Below are positions 1 to 8,500 of a stretch of 64,000 nucleotides of DNA, piece by piece. This stretch comes from Enterobacteriaceae bacterium B14 (GTDB taxonomy: Bacteria; Pseudomonadota; Gammaproteobacteria; Enterobacterales; Enterobacteriaceae). The position numbers were made by a program, and so were the translations under genes. The stretch spans positions 243,451-307,450 of the forward strand of contig DF158882.1 in NCBI GenBank assembly GCA_000307305.1, read 5' to 3'. The notes beneath the pieces were generated by a model, which worked only from the letters and a program-made list of their open reading frames with translations, searched no databases and had not been told where the DNA came from. How positions within the stretch are numbered: position 1 is the stretch's first letter; every line of letters starts with the position of its first letter.

Positions 1-201
1 ATATGCCGTAAGTCCTTTTTTCAGTACATCGCGTTGCCGTGCCAGATAATCGGCAAAGGTTTCATCCGGGTTGAGGGTGTCACGAGAGAGGTTTAGCGAA
101 GGGCGGTTTTCAGCAGCAAAGATATTGATGGTTTGTTCTTGGAAGCCATAAGGCACAGCAAGGCTGCCTTCGTTAAAAACACAACGGGAAGAGGACTCCA
201 T
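1..201 (-). CDS. DUF1795 (DcrB/Eag-like) protein, N-terminal part
   Basis: This reading frame of 67 codons starts at an ATG at 201 on the minus strand and runs off the left edge without a stop. An AAGGAAA Shine-Dalgarno stretch sits just upstream. The visible protein reads like the start of DUF1795 proteins: an 'NEG' beginning, 'TINIFAAENRP', 'SLNLSRDTLNP' and then 'DYLARQ'. In this family the known members are DcrB-like proteins and the Eag chaperones, which hold the transmembrane regions of type VI secretion effectors. No effector or VgrG gene is visible because the window ends here, so the chaperone role is only a suggestion. It is divergent from the MFS gene at 433. Confidence 0.6.
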   Translation of the reverse strand, partial: MESSSRCVFNEGSLAVPYGFQEQTINIFAAENRPSLNLSRDTLNPDETFADYLARQRDVLKKGLTAY

Positions 202-306
202 GACACTTTCCTTGTCTAAAATGGGCGAGATGTTAACAATAACCTATACTGGGTTGTGAATTTTTTTTGGTTAGTTGTTAATTATCATGATTGAAAGTAA
301 AAAATA

Positions 307-312
307 ATTATA
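307..312 (-). promoter_or_regulatory. Candidate -10 element for the DUF1795 gene
   Basis: A perfect TATAAT reads on the minus strand about 106 bases before the DUF1795 start codon. No good -35 lies 16-18 bases upstream, and the region beyond it is the 9-bp repeat array, whose minus-strand copies each contain TTGCAT. This is a weak call based on the -10 match alone. Confidence 0.25.
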
Positions 313-336
313 TATTTCTGTGGTATTTTATGCTGG

Positions 337-377
337 GCAACTTATGCAACTTATGCAACTTATGCAACTTATGCAAC
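337..377. repeat. 9-bp tandem repeat, about 4.5 copies
   Basis: The unit GCAACTTAT is repeated four times without change, followed by a partial fifth GCAAC. It lies in the divergent intergenic region between the DUF1795 gene and the MFS gene, ending 55 bases before the latter's start. Perfect short tandem repeats like this can gain or lose units by slippage and so change promoter spacing; whether that happens here is inference. Confidence 0.9.
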
Positions 378-432
378 AAGACCTGTATGACAAGAGTATA
401 GGGTGCATCCATTTCATTTTACGGAACCCTAG

Positions 433-1578
433 ATGGCGCTAAAAATTGCACTGAGTAGCTTTCTAGCTTTGGTTGTCGCCATGGGGATTGGTCGTTTTGC
501 CTTTACGCCTCAAGTGCCTCTTATGCTATCCGAAGGGCAGTTCTCATTAACAGGGGCGGGGATTGTTGCTGCGTTCAACTACTTGGGTTATCTGTGCGGT
601 TCTTTAGATGCCATGAAAGCGATACGGCATGTGGAACGGCGTTTGTGGCTGGGCCTGTGGGGAGCGGTGGTACTGACGCTGCTATCTGGCTTGGTAGAAG
701 GCATCGAGTGGCATAGTCTGATTCGATTTGCCATTGGTTGGGCCAGCGGGTTAGGGCTAGTTTTAGTCGCGGCATGGAGTAATGAGCGTTTAATCACATT
801 GGGAAAAACCGCGTTGGCTGCTGCTGTGTTTGCCGGGCCGGGAGCAGGAATCTGGTTGAGCGGGATGCTCGCGATACTTTTTAGTCGTTTCTCATTTAAT
901 GCTTCGGCGTCATGGCTAGGTTATGGCATTGTTGCTCTGATACTGGTCACAGCAATCAGTATTAATCTGCCAAGAAAAGGGGAGTTTCATCGTGCAGACG
1001 CCCCAAAACAGCCGCCACTGGCAATAACGGGGGTGATAAAGCGACTCGTTATCTGCTATAGCCTAGCAGGTTTTGGTTATATTCTGCCCGCGACCTTTCT
1101 TTCCCAAATGGCGGTGGCTCGTTTTCCTGACAGCCTATTTACCCAATTCGTATGGCCTATCTTTGGTGGTGCATCGGTTATTGGCATCATTTTAGGCATT
1201 ATGACTCGGCACCTCTTACAGACTCGAGTGCGTCTGGCAATCGTCTTGTGGTTGCAGGCGGCAGGGATTGTCTGCATGGAGTTGATATCGGGTATCGGTG
1301 GCTTGGTTATTGGTGCAGCTTTGGTGGGGGGCGGCTTTCTTTGTGTGGTGCAACTGGCGTTGCAGTATGGCCGGGAACTGGCGCCCAACTATGCGCGTTA
1401 TATGGCTGGATTATTAACGACGGGTTATGCGATAGGGCAGTTGGGTGGTCCTCTGTTCTCTGCACTTTCAACATCGCTCACTCAACGGCTCGAACCTGCA
1501 CTTTATCTGGCGGGTATTGCACTGATTATTGCGGGAGGGTTGGTTTTTCCTCTACATCAATCCGAAGACGTTGATTGA
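433..1578 (+). CDS. YbfB/YjiJ family MFS transporter
   Basis: A 381-residue integral membrane protein with about twelve hydrophobic segments, matching the YbfB/YjiJ branch of the major facilitator superfamily. The N-terminal 'GIGRFAFTPQVPLM' stretch is typical of that branch. Members are putative exporters with no agreed substrate. The ATG at 433 follows a GGAA stretch and the hydrophobic first helix begins immediately. It stands alone: divergent from the DUF1795 gene on the left and followed by the duplicated small membrane genes. The family is clear, the substrate is unknown. Confidence 0.85.
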   Translation: MALKIALSSFLALVVAMGIGRFAFTPQVPLMLSEGQFSLTGAGIVAAFNYLGYLCGSLDAMKAIRHVERRLWLGLWGAVVLTLLSGLVEGIEWHSLIRFAIGWASGLGLVLVAAWSNERLITLGKTALAAAVFAGPGAGIWLSGMLAILFSRFSFNASASWLGYGIVALILVTAISINLPRKGEFHRADAPKQPPLAITGVIKRLVICYSLAGFGYILPATFLSQMAVARFPDSLFTQFVWPIFGGASVIGIILGIMTRHLLQTRVRLAIVLWLQAAGIVCMELISGIGGLVIGAALVGGGFLCVVQLALQYGRELAPNYARYMAGLLTTGYAIGQLGGPLFSALSTSLTQRLEPALYLAGIALIIAGGLVFPLHQSEDVD

Positions 1579-1598
1579 CCTCTTGATCTTATAGTCTT

Positions 1599-1625
1599 GC
1601 TATCGACACGAGCGAAGCCGTCTAT
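1599..1625 (-). pseudogene. Short remnant of the pbpC 3' end (copy 0)
   Basis: Directly after the MFS gene the sequence GCTATCGACACGA matches the last codons of pbpC (3128-3140) and the better preserved copy at about 2347. Only about 27 bases remain recognisable. Its position before the first duplicated ORF mirrors that of the longer remnant before the second ORF, which indicates an older round of the same tandem duplication. Confidence 0.5.
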
Positions 1626-1790
1626 AGAGCGTTTGCATGGAAAATTGATGATGTCTGATGATTTACACGCCTAGTTTTGAAGCGTGTAGATAAGAGGAAT
1701 AGTTGTTATTCGTTGCTACCATGATATTCTCACCTTACCTTTGTACCAAGGCTTCGATATATATCTGGCGGTTAAAGAGGGCTTGTTTAT

Positions 1791-2234
1791 ATGATGCAAT
1801 TACAGCATAAACGCAGCTTATGGTTAGGTATCCTCATCGCCCCTTGGGTCGTCCCGCTGGGATTTTACATTGTCATGCTCATAGATGAGCTTGGCGGTGA
1901 CTCACCCTCCTTAAGTTTTCTTGTTGGCTTTTTATTTGCGGTCATCTTGTTTGGCGTTCTCTATACTTATGTAGTGGTTTCGGCGCTTGTGGTACCAATG
2001 TTTTTATGGCTGAGATCGAAAAATGCACTGTCTGCGATTCGGCTTTGCATTTGGTGCACAGTCCTAGGGCCAATAACCCAGTTTATCTACAGTGTATTGC
2101 TTAACGGGCTATCAACGGCGTGGGTAAGGATGGATCTTTCCAGTGTTTTCTTCTCAATGGTCTTCGGCTTAATTACTGGGATTGCTTTTTGTATGCTTAC
2201 GGGGGTGAGACTGTGTGTCCGTCAGGCAGCATAG
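1791..2234 (+). CDS. Small integral membrane protein, paralogue 1
   Basis: A 147-residue protein with about four hydrophobic segments, roughly residues 11-30, 40-70, 82-104 and 112-140, joined by a short basic loop 'WLRSKNALSAIRLCIW'. I do not recognise a characterised family. It is a close paralogue of the next ORF: both share the first sixteen residues and the last dozen ('MLTGVRLCVRQAA'). Start is the first of two ATGs; no strong Shine-Dalgarno is present apart from GAGGGC at 1777-1782. Retention of the reading frame in both copies, with differences concentrated in the middle, argues that it is a real gene. It lies convergent to pbpC. Confidence 0.65.
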   Translation: MMQLQHKRSLWLGILIAPWVVPLGFYIVMLIDELGGDSPSLSFLVGFLFAVILFGVLYTYVVVSALVVPMFLWLRSKNALSAIRLCIWCTVLGPITQFIYSVLLNGLSTAWVRMDLSSVFFSMVFGLITGIAFCMLTGVRLCVRQAA

Positions 2235-2315
2235 GATTGTATTGTTTAAATAGTTCTCTCTATCCATTGTTATTATCGAGCTTACCGATTAGCTAAGAAC
2301 GAGACGGGTTCATAG

Positions 2316-2412
2316 CTAATCCACCAACTTCACTTTTATCATCCGGCTATCGACACGACCAAGGCCATTAATGCCCGAATGCGGCAGTTGTCGCTGATTT
2401 TTGCCAGAATAT
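2316..2412 (-). pseudogene. Decayed copy of the pbpC 3' end (copy 1)
   Basis: On the minus strand this segment matches the last 30 or so codons of pbpC (3099 onward), ending in the same 'KxxLVD stop' codons. A one-base deletion relative to pbpC in the 'AIDDRGRVD' region breaks the frame, and similarity ends near 2412, where the leader of the second small ORF begins. It is a fragment carried along by the tandem duplication and not a gene. Confidence 0.8.
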
Positions 2413-2575
2413 TTAAGGGCAATGGAAGATTGATGATGTCTGATGATTTACACGCCTAGTTTTGAAGCGTGTAGATAAGAGGAATAGTTGTTATTCGTTG
2501 CTACCATGATATTCTCACCTTACCTTTGTACCAAGGCTTCGATATAGATCTGGCGGTTAAAGAGGGCTTGTTTAT

Positions 2576-3031
2576 ATGATGCAATTACAGCATAAACGCA
2601 GCTTATGGTTAGGTATCCTCATCACTCCTTGGGTCGTCCCGCTGGGATTTTTCATTGTCAATGTCATTGGCATGGTCATAGATGACTCTGGCGGCAATTT
2701 ACCCCCCTTAAATTTTATTGTTGACGTTTTATATACGCTCATCTTGTATAGCGTTCTCTATTATTATGTCGTGACCTTGGCGCTTGTGGCGCCAATGTTT
2801 TTATGGTTGAGATCGAAAAATGCACTGTCTGCGATTCGGCTTTGCATTTGGTTCGCTGTCCTAGGGCCAACAACCCTGTTTATCTATAGTGTATTGCTTG
2901 ACGGGCCATCAGTGACATGGGCAAGGATAGACCTTATCGGTGTTTTATACTCAATGGCCCTTAACTTAATTAATGGGATTATTTTTTGTATGCTAACGGG
3001 GGTGAGGCTCTGCGTCCGTCAGGCAGCATAA
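2576..3031 (+). CDS. Small integral membrane protein, paralogue 2
   Basis: A 151-residue protein, the second copy of the duplicated membrane gene. It keeps the same N-terminus, the basic 'WLRSKNALSAIRLCIW' loop and the C-terminus of the first copy, but the segment at residues 25-60 has changed and is four residues longer. About four membrane segments are predicted by eye. Function is unknown. It ends 67 bases before the stop of pbpC on the other strand, which is probably the ancestral arrangement since the pbpC tail fragments follow each copy. Confidence 0.65.
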   Translation: MMQLQHKRSLWLGILITPWVVPLGFFIVNVIGMVIDDSGGNLPPLNFIVDVLYTLILYSVLYYYVVTLALVAPMFLWLRSKNALSAIRLCIWFAVLGPTTLFIYSVLLDGPSVTWARIDLIGVLYSMALNLINGIIFCMLTGVRLCVRQAA

Positions 3032-3098
3032 GATTGTATTGTTTTACCCATCGTTATGATCCGCTTACCGATCAGCTAAGAATGAGACAGGTTCATAG

Positions 3099-5489
3099 CT
3101 AATCCACCAATTCCACTTTTATCGTTCGGCTATCGACACGACCGCGGTCGTCAATTGCCCGAATGCGGTAGCTGCCACTGGTTTTTACCTGCCAGTCGAT
3201 ATAACGCTTGCTGGCGGTGCTGCCCAGATAGATATCGTCGACAAACCAGTAGATGGTTTTGGTATCAGCATCGGTTATTGCACTAAAGACAATTTTATCC
3301 CGCCCTTTCTGGGATTGGCGCAGTGTATAAGTCATATTGCGCTGTGGTGAGGTAATTTTAGGGGGCACACCTGATACATAAGTGTTGTTATCTTTGCAGT
3401 GAGTGGCACTTGGTGGTGCTTTTTTCGGTAGGCCCGCCTGAGCAAATACGTTAGCGAGATCAGAAGGCCAGAATTCAAAGATTTCAGTGCGTGTACTGCT
3501 CTCATCATAAGGTGGGCAGGCGGCTTCGCCCGTGTTGGTATCAATAACAACAGGGCGGTATACCGTATCGACTTTGATCGGTGATTTCCCTGGAATAAAC
3601 CATGTCTTGCCTTTTTGCTGGCACCAAGGTGTTAGCAGGTTTCCACTAGAGAGGCAGATATCGATTCGCTTCAGCTGTTTTGGTCGGCTACGTTTAGGCT
3701 CCTGTAACTTCGGATAATCCGCCACAATATTATCAATAATATTAAAGAAGAGTGGGGCGGCAGTATCCGCACCAATGAAAGCACTGTTGCTTTTGTTGGT
3801 AAAGTTACCTTCCCACACAATGAGTACATAAGGGCCGAAGATCCCCGCACTCCATGCATCCCTAAATCCCCAAGAGGTTCCGGTTTTCCAGTAGACAGGT
3901 AAGGATGTTGGCGCTTGTGCTAGCGTATCCCCTGGGCGACGATGCTGGCGCAGCATATCTAATGTGATAAAGCCAGCCTCTTCGCTGAACAGACGTATTG
4001 GTTCGGCTGGCGTATTTTCTCGCTCAGTCTCTTTATCCGGTAGTGTCATAACCAAAGGGCGTAGCTGCCCGCGGTTCGCTAGCATGGCGTAGAGCTTTGC
4101 CAGCTCCTGTACGGTAATTTCACCGCCGCCGAGTACCAGTGAGAGGCCGTAGTGATTTTCCTTCGCCAAATTAGAGATACCCGAAAGTTTCAAGAACTGG
4201 TACAGCCTTGGATTGCGTAGGTGAGAAGCGATATATACCGCGGGAATATTTCGGCTATAGTTCAGCGCATCGGTGGCAGAAATCGGGCCAAGAAAGCGAT
4301 GATCAAAGTTTTCTGGGGCGTAGGAGCCGAAGGTTGAAGGGACATCTTTCAAAATCGTCATTGGGTGCAGCACACCCTGATCCAGCCCTAGCGTATAAAT
4401 AAAAGGTTTGAGCGTAGAGCCGGGTGAGCGTTTAGCATTGGTGCCATTAACCTGCCCTTGGATCTCTACGTTGCGGTAGTCAGCGGAGCCAACCATCGCC
4501 CGTACTCCCATATCCCGCACATCGACCAGTAGCGCCGCTGCGTTGTGAATCCCTCGGCCTGAGTTACGCGTGATAAATGCGGTGATCTGGCGTTCGACAA
4601 TCTGTTGAAGATTAGCGTCCAGCGTCGTATTAATGGTGTTGGTATTGTTGATCTGCCGTTGTCGGCTCGCCTGAATCTGTTCGACAAAGTGAGGCGCGAT
4701 AAAGGGCATTTTCTCCGGCTGGCGTAGTGTTAGGGGGAGTTGAAACAGGGCCAGTTGGCTGCTGTCAGTCGTGTGAACCTGCCTCCAACGATCGAACAGG
4801 CGGTTACGCGCTTGAGTTAAGGCAGAGCCGACGATCCCCGTACGGCTGTCGATGCGATAGCTAGGCGATTGCGGTAGGACGGCTAGCGTGAGTGCTTCAG
4901 GCAGCGTGAGATTATCCGGCTTCTTATTGAAGTAGATTAAGCTGGCGGCACCGACGCTCTCGATATTGCGGCCGTAAGGCGCGTAGTTAAGGTAAGCCTC
5001 TAGAATATCGTGCTTGGAGTAGCTCAGCTCAAGTTGAATGGCTCGCACGATCTGCCATAGTTTCCCCTGCGGGGTTCGGGTATTTAGGTTCCAGCGCATC
5101 CGCGCTAGTTGCATGGTGAGCGTAGAGCCACCTTGTTGCCTCGCTCCCATCACATAGCTACGCCAGAATCCGCGTACCAAACTGAAGGGGTTAAATCCTG
5201 GGTGATACTGAAACCAGCGATCTTCATGCAGCTTAATCCCTTCGATCACCAGCGGTGAGATGTCATCTAACGGTGTCCACAGTCGAAAGCGATCATCATT
5301 GGCTAACGTGAGGCGCAGTAGCGTGTTGTGCCGATCATAGTAGGCTGTAGAAAGTGGTAAACCCTGCGAGAGAGGAGGGTGGGGCCAGAGACGAAAGCCA
5401 ATGATAACCAGAGCAAGCAGAAATACTCCCATTAGAATATTTTGCAGGAGACGTTTTATTGAGGCTAAGGTGAATCTGGCTCGTATCAT
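3099..5489 (-). CDS. pbpC: Penicillin-binding protein 1C
   Basis: A 796-residue bifunctional class A penicillin-binding protein anchored in the inner membrane by one helix at about residues 16-34. The glycosyltransferase domain shows the ED motif at Glu89-Asp90 and 'GGSTLTMQLAR' at 120-130. The transpeptidase domain has SxxK at Ser358-Lys361, SRN at 412-414 and KTG at 535-537, so both active sites look intact. A C-terminal BiPBP_C domain follows, as in E. coli PbpC (770 residues). It lies just downstream of the alpha-2-macroglobulin gene on the same strand, a pairing widely conserved in Gram-negative bacteria, but a terminator-like hairpin stands between them. Confidence 0.95.
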   Translation of the reverse strand: MIRARFTLASIKRLLQNILMGVFLLALVIIGFRLWPHPPLSQGLPLSTAYYDRHNTLLRLTLANDDRFRLWTPLDDISPLVIEGIKLHEDRWFQYHPGFNPFSLVRGFWRSYVMGARQQGGSTLTMQLARMRWNLNTRTPQGKLWQIVRAIQLELSYSKHDILEAYLNYAPYGRNIESVGAASLIYFNKKPDNLTLPEALTLAVLPQSPSYRIDSRTGIVGSALTQARNRLFDRWRQVHTTDSSQLALFQLPLTLRQPEKMPFIAPHFVEQIQASRQRQINNTNTINTTLDANLQQIVERQITAFITRNSGRGIHNAAALLVDVRDMGVRAMVGSADYRNVEIQGQVNGTNAKRSPGSTLKPFIYTLGLDQGVLHPMTILKDVPSTFGSYAPENFDHRFLGPISATDALNYSRNIPAVYIASHLRNPRLYQFLKLSGISNLAKENHYGLSLVLGGGEITVQELAKLYAMLANRGQLRPLVMTLPDKETERENTPAEPIRLFSEEAGFITLDMLRQHRRPGDTLAQAPTSLPVYWKTGTSWGFRDAWSAGIFGPYVLIVWEGNFTNKSNSAFIGADTAAPLFFNIIDNIVADYPKLQEPKRSRPKQLKRIDICLSSGNLLTPWCQQKGKTWFIPGKSPIKVDTVYRPVVIDTNTGEAACPPYDESSTRTEIFEFWPSDLANVFAQAGLPKKAPPSATHCKDNNTYVSGVPPKITSPQRNMTYTLRQSQKGRDKIVFSAITDADTKTIYWFVDDIYLGSTASKRYIDWQVKTSGSYRIRAIDDRGRVDSRTIKVELVD

Positions 5490-5535
5490 GTTAAAGCTGG
5501 GTACTCATTTTATTCATTGTAAATAAGATGAGATG

Positions 5536-5569
5536 TAAATAAGAACGCCCCAGCGGATCGCTTGGGGCG
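5536..5569 (-). terminator. Terminator-like hairpin after the alpha-2-macroglobulin gene
   Basis: On the minus strand, 20 bases after the yfhM-like stop, CGCCCCAAGCG pairs with CGCTGGGGCG around a 3-base ATC loop with a single bulged A, followed by the T-rich TTCTTATTT. It probably lowers readthrough into pbpC. The T tract is imperfect, so termination may be partial. Confidence 0.7.
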
Positions 5570-5589
5570 CTCTGATTACTCTCTATTTG

Positions 5590-8500
5590 TTACTTTTCTT
5601 CTGGTGCGACAACCGTTAATTTACCGCCGCTGACGGAGACCGCCTGAACCTCACGGTCATACATGGCTTCACCGTAAGCCGGTGGAATCATGAAGACGCC
5701 CGTGTTGGTTGATTTGATCTGGTAGACAAACTCTTGAACCTCATTGGTCGCACTACCGTAGATGATGACGCGATCGTCACGGATATCGCTGTAGTCAGGC
5801 TGCCATGTGGAACCGTTGGCTGCCAGTGGAGAGACCCACGAAGCCGTTTCGTTTTCGTCGCTGCTACTTTCGTCTTCATCGCCCGTGGCTTCCGGCGGTG
5901 GTGGCGTTTGCTGTACAACTTCGAAACCGCCTGGTAACAGGTCAACGATAGCGATGTTGTTCAGCCCCTCTTGGGAGTTAGAGCGGATCTTCACATGAAC
6001 GTTAATCTTCTGGCCTAACGTCGTTTTCGTGATTGCTTTGCCTGCTTCATCAGTGTAGTCACGGGTGACTTCCAAGCCGTTAGAGATGGCCTTTTTCGGC
6101 GGCTCGATATCGTAGCCGGATTGTGCCACCACATACCATGCTGGTACTGATGCGGTATTGCTGAACTTCAGCGTTTTGGTATCGCTACCAAAGTTGGCTT
6201 TGGCAAACAGGCCTTCTAGCGTAGAGATCACTTGCGGTGCACTGTTGTTCTTGCCTACCGCAGTGATGCTTAGCGAATTAGCAACATCCTGTTGAGCTGC
6301 GATCTGCTGAGAGTAGCTTTCTAACGCCAGAATACTCATCGCAGAAGAGAGGGTAGTGTAGCGCTCACTTTTCAGTGCTGACACCATGTTCTCTAACACC
6401 TGTGCAGGAATATTCTGCGCTTCTTCAGGGAAGTGGCGTGTGATGAGGTACAGTCTTGTTGCGTCTTGTACTAGCGGGTCAAAATAGTTCTGACTCCACC
6501 ATGCATCGCTGTAGGCTTTACTCAACTGTTTCCACGTCGGTTGCAGTAACTTATCGGCTTCTGCGTCCATTTTTAGCATGCGATAAGAGGATGCGAGATA
6601 CAGTGCAGTTAAGTCAGTTTCCCATGACCCATCATAGCGGGCCCGTAATCTCTCTTGTATAGACGAGATCGCATTAGTCGTGACTTCGCCCTGACGCGTG
6701 AGTAGGTAGACAGCGAAGGTACGCAGACGCATGTCATATAGCGACTCATCACTACTTGATGCCAGTGTACGCAGTGAGGCATTCGCTTCTTTTAGCATAT
6801 CTTCCGGCACAGCAAAGCCTGCATCCTTCGCTTCTAACAGATATTGCACGACATATGGCGTAACGAAGGCATCAGGATTCGGCGTTGAGCGCCATGCCCC
6901 TATTGCACCTTGCCCGTTTTGGCGTGAGCGCAGTGTGGTGATGATATCGTTCACTTGTTTGCGAGCTTCTGTCGGATTGAGCTTACCTCTCATTTCTGGA
7001 TATTTACTTTGCAGGATCAACGGAATAGAGCGGCTGACGATCTGCTCGGAACAGTAATAAGGGTACTCGGATAGGTATTGTGCCAGTCCGTTAGTGAGCA
7101 CCAGAGGAGAGTGGGAAACCGCAGACTGACGCTGAGAATACTCATTAAACATCTGACGTAGATTATCCACGTTCTGATTTTTGCCACTCATGCGGCCCAT
7201 CACAGTCTGTACACGGTATGGCATGACTGGGCGCACGGAGGTGCTGACCTTACGCAGACTGGATTTATCACCGTAGACGGCATTGAAGGTCAGTGGTGCA
7301 TCCCCGAGTTTATTGGTGGCACGTAAGCGATATGTCACCATACCTTCGCGTTTTTCCGCGAGAGAGAGTGAACGGCTGGCTTCACCGACGACTTCAAGCT
7401 GTGGCGGCGGTGTGAGCTGTACTTTGATATCCACTTTATTGCCATTCAGACCTTGCAAGTTGTTGGCAACCCCGACGCTAACATCAAACTCATCACCTGG
7501 CGCGACCATAGCAGGTACGTTCGGTGTGAGAATAAAGTCGTCACGCACGGTGGTATAGCTCTGGCCTTTACCGATACGATCCGGTGTTACCGAGATAGCC
7601 ATTACACGAATTTTACCGTTGAAGTAATCAGGTACTGGGTAGTTAAATACTTCTTCGCCGTTGACTTCGGTAATACCAGACCAGTAAGTGACTGGCTTGT
7701 CTCTTTTGCGTTTAAACGGATTTAAGTGCAAGTCTAAACCTTCACCTGCATCACCGCCTGCAGCAGAGGTCAGAGATATCAGCTTGCTGAATTCTGGCAG
7801 GATAAGATCCAGAATCTGGGTGCTTTCGACGCTAAGCTGACGCTTGCGGAAGAAGTAATCCAACGGGTCTTTTAGGGTATATCGAGCTACTTGCAGAATG
7901 CCTTCATCAACCGCAAACACGACCATGCGCTGTGGTGAGTCAGTCGTGACCTTGATAGCCAGATTTTGCCCTGGTTTGATGACGTCGTCTGAACTGAGTT
8001 GGAACCCAGCCTTACGCCCCACGGTATCAATCTTGAATGGGATTACGCCATAACTCAATGGGCTCATAAAGATTTCATCGGAGTTAGCATCGCGAACAAA
8101 TTGCACGTTAATGTAGCCATTACCTTCCATGTAGTCCGGCACATTAATGCGTTGAACCGAACTAGTGGTATCGGTATGGAACCACTGCGCGGCATACACT
8201 TTATCTCGCTCTATCGTGATCAGACCACTACCGGTATAAGGCGCATCAATAGAGATCTCAATCTCTTGCCCTGGTAGGTATTTAGCTTGATTTAGCTTCA
8301 GGTTAAGTTCTGCGTTGCGGTCGAGAGAACGAGTGACGTTAGCATTGCCTGCCACAGTGTAAGAGACGCGATTCAGAACTTGGTCTTTTTCATTTTTAAT
8401 CACCAGCACGAAATTGCCGGGTTTGTTCGTTGCCAGAACAAAATCACTACCTTGAGCGTTAATCTCGAAAGGTTGCTCAGCGATCTGTTCTTCTTTCATC

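Larger units (their letters stand above)
1646..3031. repeat. Tandem duplication, period 785 bp
   Basis: The block holding about 145 bases of leader plus a small membrane-protein ORF occurs twice, offset by 785 bases: leader from 1646 and 2431, ORFs from 1791 and 2576. The leaders are almost identical, while the ORFs have diverged, most of all in their middle parts. Each unit also carries a piece of the pbpC 3' end, so the duplicated segment originally spanned the junction between the small gene and pbpC. Confidence 0.9.

Noticed and set aside
337-377. CRISPR array
   Set aside because: The repeats are only 9 bases and directly adjacent, without spacers or cas genes nearby.
1152-1574. 140-codon plus-strand frame inside the MFS gene
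   Set aside because: It lies in another frame of a clear membrane transporter, with a composition (Cys, Trp, Gly rich) typical of a shadow frame.
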